A DNA stretch of 7,506 nucleotides from Bacillota bacterium (GCA_023438965.1 JAEXPB010000410.1:1-7506); one strand, 5' to 3'; counted from the stretch's first letter, positions 1 through 5,297 are shown. The notes: generated by a model not told the origin, from the letters alone. A program made the numbers and translations.

Positions 1-1
1 C

Positions 2-595
2 CCGGAGGACCTGACGACGGAATGGACCGAAGAAGCACTGGCCCGCTATGAACAACGCCAGCAGGAAATCGGTTCGCCCGAATTGATGCGCGAGGCGGAG
101 CGGTTCATTTTACTGCGCACGGTCGACAGCAAGTGGATGGATCATATCGACATGATGGACGACTTGCGGGACAGCATCGGCATGCGCGGCTATGCCCAGC
201 ATGATCCGGTCGTGGAATACCGCAAGGAGGGCTTCGCGATGTTCGAAGCCATGAACGCCGCCATTCAGGAGGATGCGGTCCGCCTGATGATGCGGGCTCG
301 TTTCAATACGGAAAATGTCACCCGCCGGCAAACCGTGGCGCGCAACCTGTCCGAGGGGCATGCCGCCAGCACCGGCTTCAGCGAGGACGCGAACAGCCCG
401 GCTGCCGCGGGCAGCGGTGCGCCGCCTCGTCAAGCCGCGGCGCGGACTGCCGTACCGCCGGCTGCCAAACCGGCACCGGAGGTTAACCAGAAACCAGTGC
501 ATCGCGATCAGGCCAAGGTCGGCCGAAATGATCCTTGCCCCTGCGGCAGCGGCAAAAAATACAAGAATTGCCATGGCCAGCAAGAAAACACCTGA
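2..595 (+). CDS. secA: Preprotein translocase ATPase SecA, C-terminal part (5' end outside window)
   Basis: This is the last 197 residues of SecA, the cytoplasmic ATPase that drives unfolded preproteins through the SecYEG channel; the open frame enters from the left edge in phase 2. Residues from about nt 83 to 310 match the conserved helical scaffold/wing region ([20 protein letters not shown], then [11 protein letters not shown] and [13 protein letters not shown]). A low-complexity Ala/Pro-rich linker of roughly 60 residues follows (about nt 345-515). The protein ends in a SEC-C zinc motif at nt 521-577 ([19 protein letters not shown]), with Cys codons at 536, 542 and 569 followed by His; in the family this motif binds Zn and contacts SecB or ribosomes. 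The zinc tail argues for the housekeeping SecA over an accessory SecA2. The stop is TGA at 593-595. The downstream phosphorylase begins only 18 nt later, so the two are probably cotranscribed. Confidence 0.97.
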   Translation, partial: PEDLTTEWTEEALARYEQRQQEIGSPELMREAERFILLRTVDSKWMDHIDMMDDLRDSIGMRGYAQHDPVVEYRKEGFAMFEAMNAAIQEDAVRLMMRARFNTENVTRRQTVARNLSEGHAASTGFSEDANSPAAAGSGAPPRQAAARTAVPPAAKPAPEVNQKPVHRDQAKVGRNDPCPCGSGKKYKNCHGQQENT

Positions 596-613
596 CATGG
601 CTGGAGGTTGCAC

Positions 614-1480
614 ATGATGCCTTCACCAGACAAGACTGAACAAACACAATATCGCCTGCGTATCCGGCAAGCTGCCGCGGCCATTCGCTCCGTTTTCCCG
701 CGAACACCGGATCTCCTGATCATCCTTGGTTCCGGGCTGGCCCCGCTGGCCGATGAAGTCCAGGAAGCGGTATGTCTGCCCTATGCGGACATGCCTGGCT
801 TCCCGCGGACGACGGTTCCCGGTCATGCCGGCCGGCTGGTGCTTGGGCAGTGGAGCGGCAGAAATGTGGCGGTCATGCAGGGTCGTTTTCATTACTATGA
901 AGGACATCCGATGACGGATATCGTCCTGCCGATCCGGGTTATGCAGGAACTTGGCGTGTCAGCCGTCCTGCTGACCAATGCAGCCGGCGGCGTTGATCCG
1001 GCCATGCACCCCGGCGATCTGATGTTGATCCGGGACCATATCGGTTTGTGGGCGGAATCGCCTCTGCGCGGCCCCAACCTTGACGAATTCGGGCCGCGGT
1101 TTCCGGATCAGTCGCGGATCTACGACCGTCAACTGGCCGATTTGGCCGCTGCCTGCGCCGGGGAGCTGGACATTCCGCTCCATCAAGGCGTCTATGCCTA
1201 TTGCCGGGGCCCCCAATTCGAGACGCCGGCTGAGATTCGCCTCCTGCGCCTGCTCGGTGCGTCGGCGGTCGGCATGTCCACCGTGCCGGAGGCGATAACC
1301 GCCGCCCATGGCGGCATGCGCGTGCTGGCCCTTTCTTGCATCACCAACCTGGCAGCCGGAATGCTCGACCAACCGCTGAACCATGAGGAAGTGCTGGCGG
1401 TTGGCCAGCGCGTTGCGGCCAGGACCATCCGTCTTTTAGCGCAAATTATCGGCCGCATGCCGATTGATCACAAGGAGTGA
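614..1480 (+). CDS. punA: Purine nucleoside phosphorylase (trimeric PNP/MTAP family, 6-oxopurine type)
   Basis: The 288-aa product has the usual length of trimeric PNPs, which split purine nucleosides with phosphate into free base and ribose-1-phosphate in the cytoplasm. The phosphate site is visible as GSGL (residues 39-42), H71 in VPGHAG and R91 in MQGRFHYYEGHP. The base/ribose site shows GPQFETPAE (199-207, E203), GMSTVPE (220-226), N245 in SCITNLAAG and H257 in LNHEEVL. Asn at 245, aligned to human N243, marks 6-oxopurine enzymes; MTA phosphorylases usually carry Asp. Inosine or guanosine is therefore the expected substrate, and 5'-methylthioinosine or 5'-deoxyinosine are alternatives. 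ATG 614 is chosen because GGAGG at 603-607 lies 6 nt upstream; ATG 617 is also possible, and TTG 608 abuts the SD and is unlikely. It sits between secA and an SAH hydrolase-family gene and probably has no promoter of its own. Confidence 0.93.
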   Translation: MMPSPDKTEQTQYRLRIRQAAAAIRSVFPRTPDLLIILGSGLAPLADEVQEAVCLPYADMPGFPRTTVPGHAGRLVLGQWSGRNVAVMQGRFHYYEGHPMTDIVLPIRVMQELGVSAVLLTNAAGGVDPAMHPGDLMLIRDHIGLWAESPLRGPNLDEFGPRFPDQSRIYDRQLADLAAACAGELDIPLHQGVYAYCRGPQFETPAEIRLLRLLGASAVGMSTVPEAITAAHGGMRVLALSCITNLAAGMLDQPLNHEEVLAVGQRVAARTIRLLAQIIGRMPIDHKE

Positions 1481-1488
1481 AGGTAAAA

Positions 1489-2736
1489 ATGGAAAGCCAG
1501 ATTCGGGACATCAACCTTGCCCCGTCCGGCCGGCGCAAGATCGAATGGGCCTACGCCCACATGCCGGTGCTCCGGCGGATTGCCGCTGAGTTTGAAAAAA
1601 CCAGGCCTTTTGCGGGACTGCGGATTGCCGTCAGCGTCCATGTCGAGGCCAAGACAGCCTGCCTGACCGAGGTATTGGCCAAAGGCGGTGCGGAGGTTGC
1701 CTTGACCGGCTGCAATCCCTTGTCCACCCAGGATGACGTGGCCGCTGCCCTGGCCGCCGCCGGCATGAAGGTTTATTGCGTACATGGCGCTGATGCCGGG
1801 ACATACCGGGCGCATTTGGAAATGGCTTTGGACATTCGGCCGCACATTATCATTGACGACGGCGGCGATTTTGCCCAGATCCTCCATACCGTCCGTCAGG
1901 ACCTGACAGCCGATCTGATTGGCGGCTGCGAAGAAACCACCACCGGTGTCAAACGTCTGCACATCCTGGAACAGGAAGGGAAGCTGCTTTATCCGGCGAT
2001 CGCCGTTAACGATGCCCGCTGCAAGCATCTCTTTGACAACCGATATGGCACCGGCCAGTCCGTGTGGGCGGCGATCATGTCGACCACCAATCTGCTGATC
2101 GCCGGCAAAACGGTCGTTGTTGCCGGATTCGGCATGTGCGGCAAGGGGGTGGCCATGCGGGCCAAAGGTTTGGGCGCCCGGGTCATTGTGACCGAGATCG
2201 ACCCGGTGAAGGCCTGTGAAGCCCTGATGGAAGGCTATGATGTTCTGCCTATGCGCCAGGCGGCGCCGCTGGGCGATTTATTCATTACCGTAACAGGATG
2301 CCGCGATGTCATGACGAGTGAACATTATGCCTTTCTAAAAGACGGCGCCATCCTATGCAATGCCGGCCATTTTGATGTGGAAGTCAATCTGCCGCAGTTG
2401 GCAGCTATGGCCGAATCGATAGCAGAAGCTCGTTCGAACATAACCAGCTATCAGCTCAAAGACGGCCGGTCAATCCAGGTTTTAGCGGAAGGCCGACTGG
2501 TCAATCTGGCCGCCGGCGATGGACACCCGGCGGAGATCATGGATATGAGCTTTGCCCTGCAGGCGCTGAGCGCCCGTTACATCGCCGCCAACGGCGCTGC
2601 GATGAAGCCGGGAGTCTATGCTCTGCCGGCCAGCATCGACGACACAGTAGCCGGCTATCTGCTCGATCACCTGCAAAAGTCGGTCGATCATCTGTCGGCA
2701 GAGCAGGAATGGTATATGGCTCATTGGGATCTATAA
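1489..2736 (+). CDS. ahcY: Adenosylhomocysteinase family, archaeal/Thermotoga-type; possibly S-inosylhomocysteine hydrolase
   Basis: The 415-aa NAD-dependent hydrolase releases homocysteine from SAH, or from its deaminated form SIH. Conserved features are H51, STQDD (79-83), DDGGD (123-127), CEETTTG (147-153), K179 and FDN (182-184), the Rossmann loop GFGMCGKG (213-220), E236 in TEIDP, NAGHFD (291-296) and GDGHP (343-347). The protein is shorter than the 430-480 aa common form and lacks the C-terminal tail with the Lys/Tyr that reach the neighbouring subunit's NAD; it ends EWYMAHWDL. The pocket motif is HVEAKTA (51-57), against HMTxxTA in classical enzymes, so the human T57 and E59 positions are E53 and K55. 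From memory, the same motif occurs in Thermotoga maritima and Methanocaldococcus jannaschii homologues, and the latter is a characterised SIH hydrolase. ATG 1489 is preferred (GAAGG 1479-1483, AAGGAG 1472-1477); GTG 1477 overlaps the preceding stop and has no spaced SD. Family is certain, substrate inferred. Confidence 0.95.
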   Translation: MESQIRDINLAPSGRRKIEWAYAHMPVLRRIAAEFEKTRPFAGLRIAVSVHVEAKTACLTEVLAKGGAEVALTGCNPLSTQDDVAAALAAAGMKVYCVHGADAGTYRAHLEMALDIRPHIIIDDGGDFAQILHTVRQDLTADLIGGCEETTTGVKRLHILEQEGKLLYPAIAVNDARCKHLFDNRYGTGQSVWAAIMSTTNLLIAGKTVVVAGFGMCGKGVAMRAKGLGARVIVTEIDPVKACEALMEGYDVLPMRQAAPLGDLFITVTGCRDVMTSEHYAFLKDGAILCNAGHFDVEVNLPQLAAMAESIAEARSNITSYQLKDGRSIQVLAEGRLVNLAAGDGHPAEIMDMSFALQALSARYIAANGAAMKPGVYALPASIDDTVAGYLLDHLQKSVDHLSAEQEWYMAHWDL

Positions 2737-2763
2737 ATTGTTATTGCTGAAACCGACCATCAG

Positions 2764-2788
2764 GCATTTCCGATTCAAGCCGGAAAGC
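2764..2788 (+). other. Small stem-loop in the gap between the hydrolase and deaminase genes
   Basis: The 86-nt gap (2737-2822) is the only sizeable spacing inside this cluster. It contains TTTCCG (2767-2772) and CGGAAA (2781-2786) around an 8-nt loop; outer GC/GC pairs (2764-2765 with 2787-2788) extend it past a bulged A. No U-tract follows, so it is not a standard terminator. It may set relative expression or mRNA stability. I see no convincing promoter in the gap. Confidence 0.35.
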
Positions 2789-2822
2789 GTCTGTCACTAT
2801 TTCGAATAAAGGTGGAAATCTG

Positions 2823-4145
2823 ATGAACCAGGCCTGCCTGTTTAGCTCAATCACCGTAGTCAGCACCAACGGACCGGAATCATGCACCATCCTGCCGGAT
2901 GCCTGGGTGACAGTCCGTGATGGATTGATCCAATATGTGGGCCGTTCCGAATCCGATGCCCGCCGGAGCCTGGCCGGCCAAACCCATGAAACTTATGCCG
3001 GTGCCGGGAAGATCCTTCTGCCGACGCTGGCCAATACCCATGGGCATCTGGCCATGACGCTTCTGCGCAACCAGGCGGACGACCGCAATCTGCAGGATTG
3101 GCTGTTCAATGTCATTTTTCCGCGCGAGACACGGCTTAGCCAGGATATTGTGCGGACCGGCACCCGGTTGGGTATCGCCGAAATGATCCGCAGCGGTACC
3201 GGCGCGGCCGCCGATATGTATTATTATAATGAAGCGGTCGCCGAAGCTGCCCTGACGGCTGGTTTCCGGTTAAATTTCTGTTGCGATACCAAGGCGGCAG
3301 GCCCGGATAACCAATCGCATGTCGTGCCGGAAATCCTGCGGCAGGACCTGGCGCGCTATCACCGCCATCCTTCCGGCTTGCTGCGGGTTTCGCTGCTGGT
3401 GCATTCCGTTTACCTGTACGAAGCGGCCATTTATCCGGAACTGGCTGCCGCTGCGCTGGCGATGGCCTGCCCGGTACAGGTCCATGTTTCCGAAACCAAG
3501 CGGGAGGTGGAAGAATGTCTGCAAAAATATGGCTGCCGCCCCCCGCGCCAACTTGAGAAATTCGGCTTTTTCCAAACCCCGACCATCGCGGCCCACTGCG
3601 TTTTCCTGAATGACGAAGACCGGGCGATTCTGGCCCGTCACCAGGTTCTTGCCGCCCACAATCCTTCCAGCAACCTGAAATTGGGCAGCGGCCTGGCCGA
3701 CCTGCCGGCTATGCTGAAGGCCGGGATGGCGGTCGGCCTGGGGACGGATGGCGCAGCCAGCAACAACAATCTGGATTTGTACCGTGAAATGCGCCTGGCC
3801 TCCTTCCTGGCCAAAGGGACATCCGGCGATGCCGCGGCCATGCCGGCCACGACCGTCCTGGACATGGCAACCCGCCAGGGCATGGCAGGCCTGGGCTTCG
3901 CGGGCTCCGGCCGGATTGAATCCGGTTGTGCGGCCGATCTCCAGATTGTCGATACGGCGCGACCGGCCATGACACCGCTCGGCATTCCGGTGTCCGCGCT
4001 GGTTTACAGGGCCGACAGCGGCTGTGTCGATTCCTTGATGGTAGCCGGTCGCTGGCTGATGCGCAAAAGAGAATTGCTGACGCTGGATGAAGAAAAGGTC
4101 ATTTGGGAAGCAGAGAAAGCTGCCAATTATCTGAATGGTGTTTAG
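2823..4145 (+). CDS. mtaD: MTA/SAH deaminase-family amidohydrolase (MtaD/DadD type)
   Basis: The 440-aa protein belongs to the cytoplasmic amidohydrolase superfamily that deaminates the adenine of 5'-substituted adenosines (SAH, 5'-methylthioadenosine, 5'-deoxyadenosine) to hypoxanthine, releasing ammonia. The metal and catalytic residues are all visible: HGH (H73, H75; most relatives read HTH), E102 in PRETRLSQ, H194 in VHSVYL, HVSET (H221, E224), AHCVFL (H258), AHNPSSNLKLGSG (278-290) and D309 in GLGTDGAASNNN. This set matches Thermotoga TM0936-type SAH/MTA deaminases and separates it from cytosine or guanine deaminases. AAAGGTGG at 2808-2815 lies 7 nt before ATG 2823. It follows the SAH hydrolase-family gene by 86 nt on the same strand. 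No terminator lies between its TAG stop and the tRNA promoter. Which nucleoside it prefers cannot be read from sequence; 5'-deoxyadenosine from radical SAM enzymes is a serious alternative. Confidence 0.92.
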   Translation: MNQACLFSSITVVSTNGPESCTILPDAWVTVRDGLIQYVGRSESDARRSLAGQTHETYAGAGKILLPTLANTHGHLAMTLLRNQADDRNLQDWLFNVIFPRETRLSQDIVRTGTRLGIAEMIRSGTGAAADMYYYNEAVAEAALTAGFRLNFCCDTKAAGPDNQSHVVPEILRQDLARYHRHPSGLLRVSLLVHSVYLYEAAIYPELAAAALAMACPVQVHVSETKREVEECLQKYGCRPPRQLEKFGFFQTPTIAAHCVFLNDEDRAILARHQVLAAHNPSSNLKLGSGLADLPAMLKAGMAVGLGTDGAASNNNLDLYREMRLASFLAKGTSGDAAAMPATTVLDMATRQGMAGLGFAGSGRIESGCAADLQIVDTARPAMTPLGIPVSALVYRADSGCVDSLMVAGRWLMRKRELLTLDEEKVIWEAEKAANYLNGV

Positions 4146-4154
4146 CAGTAAGAA

Positions 4155-4183
4155 TTGACAAACCCCGGATCCATTGGTATCAT
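4155..4183 (+). promoter_or_regulatory. Sigma-70-type promoter of the tRNA-Thr gene
   Basis: A perfect -35 TTGACA (4155-4160) is followed after 17 nt by TATCAT (4178-4183), placing transcription start near 4190, about 9 nt before the mature tRNA 5' end. It begins 10 nt after the deaminase stop, so the tRNA has its own promoter in addition to possible read-through. Confidence 0.8.
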
Positions 4184-4198
4184 AAGGGACGTTCCCTT

Positions 4199-4273
4199 GC
4201 CGCTGTGGCTCAGGGGTAGAGCAATTCACTCGTAATGAATAGGTCGTGAGTCCGATTCTCACCAGCGGCTCCA
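4199..4273 (+). tRNA. tRNA-Thr (anticodon CGU)
   Basis: A full cloverleaf can be folded by hand. The acceptor arms GCCGCTG (4199-4205) and CAGCGGC (4263-4269) pair perfectly, followed by T73 and an encoded CCA (4271-4273). The D stem is GCTC/GAGC with loop AGGGGTA. The anticodon stem is ATTCA/TGAAT with loop CTCGTAA, anticodon CGT at 4231-4233, reading ACG threonine codons. The variable loop is AGGTC. The T stem GTGAG/CTCAC (4246-4250, 4258-4262) is perfect. G1-C72, C2-G71 and G35-U36 agree with known threonyl-tRNA synthetase identity elements. One oddity is that the T loop reads TCCGATT, giving C at position 55 (nt 4252) where nearly all elongator tRNAs have U/pseudouridine. Confidence 0.95.
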
Positions 4274-4275
4274 AA

Positions 4276-4310
4276 AGCCCGTTTATCAATATCGATAAGC
4301 GGGTTTTTAT
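4276..4310 (+). terminator. Intrinsic terminator after tRNA-Thr
   Basis: The arms CCCGTTTATC (4278-4287) and GATAAGCGGG (4294-4303) form a 10-bp stem with one G-U pair and a 6-nt loop, followed at once by TTTTT (4304-4308). The A-run before the stem (4273-4276) could let it work weakly in the opposite direction too. Confidence 0.88.
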
Positions 4311-4414
4311 TTAACGTACAGCCAACATGATCTGACAGCGGGCATCATTCGGTCAATAACCAATCCGGACTGCCAGGCCGCCGTCCGTTCCGTTCGACGG
4401 CCGAAGGCTCAATT

Positions 4415-4429
4415 CTGTAATCATTATCA
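4415..4429. promoter_or_regulatory. Candidate Fur-family (Fur/Zur/PerR) operator
   Basis: CTGTAATCATTATCA matches the 7-1-7 Fur consensus TGATAATnATTATCA at 11 of 14 defined positions: the right half is perfect and the left half is 4 of 7. An exact TTCTGT/ACAGAA inverted repeat (4413-4418, 4429-4434) frames it. It lies immediately upstream of the -35 area of the following promoter, where a metal-sensing repressor could act. AT-rich matches arise by chance, so this is tentative. Confidence 0.35.
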
Positions 4430-4449
4430 CAGAAAGCAAGAAGCGATCC

Positions 4450-4458
4450 TGCTATACT
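4450..4458 (+). promoter_or_regulatory. Extended -10 promoter for the copZ-like gene
   Basis: TGCTATACT provides a TG extension at 4450-4451 and a -10 hexamer TATACT at 4453-4458. No recognisable -35 lies 16-18 nt upstream, which extended -10 promoters can do without. Transcription would start near 4465, giving a leader of about 45 nt. An imperfect dyad, CTGG...CCAG (4457-4475), spans the predicted start and could be an operator. Confidence 0.5.
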
Positions 4459-4509
4459 GGCCTTGTCCGGACCAGATATGAGCGGCCGGGCAGAAATGGA
4501 GGATAACCC

Positions 4510-4728
4510 ATGAAAAAGATCGTGATCAATATAGGCGGTATGAGCTGTCAGCATTGCGTGCGGGCGGTCGAAAAGGCGCTGCTGGAAGTGGCTGGCGTCC
4601 AGGCGGTTCAAGTTGAACTGGCCAATGCCCGTGCTGTTTTGAGCTGTGATGAGCAACTGTTCGACATCCGGAATGTGGAAAAGGCCATTACGGATCAAGG
4701 GTATGATTATCTGGGCCTGGCAGCTTGA
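4510..4728 (+). CDS. copZ: CopZ-like HMA-domain copper chaperone
   Basis: The 72-aa product is a single heavy-metal-associated domain with ferredoxin-like fold, which carries Cu(I) in the cytoplasm and hands it to a P-type ATPase or a copper sensor. The metal loop GMSCQHC (residues 10-16, Cys13 and Cys16) is followed by VRAVEKALLEVAGV; the C-terminal DQGYDYLG matches the DQGYDV end of Bacillus CopZ, including the conserved Tyr near the Cu site. GGAGG at 4498-4502 lies 7 nt before ATG 4510. It stands alone, with its own promoter and a hairpin after the stop. No CopA ATPase or CsoR/CopY gene is in the window, so its partner must be elsewhere. Metal identity (Cu versus another soft metal) is inferred from the SCQHC loop. 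Confidence 0.88.
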   Translation: MKKIVINIGGMSCQHCVRAVEKALLEVAGVQAVQVELANARAVLSCDEQLFDIRNVEKAITDQGYDYLGLAA

Positions 4729-4754
4729 ACCCCCTGCGGCCTTCATGCGACGCG

Positions 4755-4781
4755 GTGCCCGGCCAGCAGCTGGCCGGGTGC
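4755..4781 (+). terminator. G+C-rich hairpin after copZ, possible terminator
   Basis: CCCGGCCAG (4758-4766) and CTGGCCGGG (4770-4778) form a perfect 9-bp stem with a CAG loop, extended by three outer pairs, two of them G-U. It begins 26 nt after the copZ stop. The sequence after it is TGCTTGCTGAG, not a U-run, so it is at best a weak or factor-assisted terminator, or an mRNA-stabilising structure. Confidence 0.45.
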
Positions 4782-4831
4782 TTGCTGAGCCATTATTAAC
4801 CAGGTATTTATAATAACCCAATCAGGTAATC

Positions 4832-4887
4832 ATTGACAATATGCACATAAAAGGCCGATAACAATTGTAAAAAACGTCAATTTGACA
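4832..4887. promoter_or_regulatory. AT-rich upstream region with clustered dyads and TTGACA motifs
   Basis: Between the copZ hairpin and the next promoter are ATTGACAAT (4832-4840), the palindrome ACAATTGT (4861-4868) and the perfect inverted repeat GTCAA-T-TTGAC (4876-4886). Two exact TTGACA hexamers (4833-4838, 4882-4887) have no good -10 at the proper spacing. The GTCAA repeat is centred about 53 nt upstream of the predicted start of the next gene, a usual distance for an activator site. No known regulator is recognised. Confidence 0.35.
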
Positions 4888-4899
4888 TAGCTAAAACCC

Positions 4900-4927
4900 T
4901 TGATATTTCTCGCCAATCCGGTATAAT
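4900..4927 (+). promoter_or_regulatory. Sigma-70-type promoter of the 82-aa protein gene
   Basis: TTGATA (4900-4905), a 16-nt spacer and a perfect TATAAT (4922-4927) predict a start near 4934 and a leader of about 87 nt. Confidence 0.78.
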
Positions 4928-4929
4928 GA

Positions 4930-4991
4930 CATCGTAAGCAAGAGAAGATAAACATCAGGCAAGAATTGAAAATGAATGATACGATGCCTGA
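4930..4991 (+). other. Leader with two overlapping, mutually exclusive inverted repeats
   Basis: CATCGTA (4930-4936) can pair with TACGATG (4980-4986), and TCAGGCA (4955-4961) can pair with TGCCTGA (4985-4991). Both pairings are perfect over 7 bp, and the two right arms share nt 4985-4986, so they cannot both form completely. The first left arm straddles the predicted transcription start, so that repeat may act in DNA rather than RNA. No known riboswitch class is recognised. Confidence 0.35.
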
Positions 4992-4998
4992 AAATTAA

Positions 4999-5020
4999 GG
5001 TATTCAAGGAGGCGAATACT
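4999..5020 (+). promoter_or_regulatory. Ribosome binding site displayed in a hairpin loop
   Basis: GGTATTC (4999-5005) pairs with GAATACT (5014-5020), including one G-U pair, enclosing an 8-nt loop AAGGAGGC. The loop holds a near-perfect Shine-Dalgarno (AAGGAGG, 5006-5012) ending 8 nt before ATG 5021. This site fixes the start of the 82-aa protein and excludes the in-frame ATG at 4976. Confidence 0.55.
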
Positions 5021-5269
5021 ATGGGAAGAGCTTTTAGTATGCACGACATTGATGTCAAGGCTTTCATCGCAGCGCTCGATCAATGCAAAGGTAATGTTCT
5101 GCTGGTAACCAGCGAGAATGACCGTTTCAACCTGAAGAGCAAGCTGAGCCAGCTGGCTGGCATTGTGAACCTGATTGAAGGCGGCCGCCTGGTCGAAGCG
5201 ACCATCCAGTGCGAAAAGCCTGAGGATGAAGCGTTGCTGTTCCGACTCAATCTTTTTGGCAAGAACTGA
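5021..5269 (+). CDS. Conserved small protein of unknown function (82 aa)
   Basis: The product runs MGRAFSMHDIDVKAFIAALD to LFRLNLFGKN, with no signal peptide, membrane segment or metal motif. It looks like a compact cytoplasmic alpha/beta domain: a helix (DVKAFIAALDQC), a strand (NVLLVTSE), the motif FNLKSKLSQLAGIVNLI and a C-terminal strand (ALLFRLNLFG). The segment CKGNVLLVTSENDRFNLKSK resembles short clostridial proteins that some databases label 'polya polymerase' without functional evidence; I make this match from memory and assign no function. ATG 5021 is chosen from the AAGGAGG 8 nt upstream; an extension to ATG 4976 would run through the leader repeats. It is monocistronic, with a strong promoter, a structured leader and a perfect terminator, suggesting a well-expressed and perhaps regulated gene. 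Confidence 0.85.
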   Translation: MGRAFSMHDIDVKAFIAALDQCKGNVLLVTSENDRFNLKSKLSQLAGIVNLIEGGRLVEATIQCEKPEDEALLFRLNLFGKN

Positions 5270-5297
5270 AGTCCGAATCGCTGCCGAAGCGTTCAAC

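Noticed and set aside
596..613. SAH or SAM riboswitch ahead of the SAM-recycling genes
   Set aside because: The 18-nt gap after secA is far too short for an aptamer, and the 86-nt gap at 2737-2822 holds only a small stem-loop.
3270..4289. Long antisense open frame (339 aa) opposite the deaminase gene and across the tRNA
   Set aside because: It runs through the tRNA gene, has no family resemblance and mirrors the codon bias of the real gene on the other strand.
4380..4401. GCCGTC...GACGGC hairpin upstream of copZ
   Set aside because: A 6-bp stem with a 10-nt loop and no U-run in G+C-rich DNA is expected by chance.
4345..4821. Antisense open frame (158 aa) opposite copZ
   Set aside because: It covers the copZ promoter, coding region and downstream hairpin, and its product has no recognisable domain.
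4857..4866. GATAACAATT, identical to part of the E. coli lac operator
   Set aside because: It is a short AT-rich match without the symmetric other half or any sugar genes nearby; chance is the simplest explanation.
4976..5020. N-terminal extension of the 82-aa protein from ATG 4976 (97 aa)
   Set aside because: It has no Shine-Dalgarno and translates leader repeats, while AAGGAGG is correctly spaced for ATG 5021.
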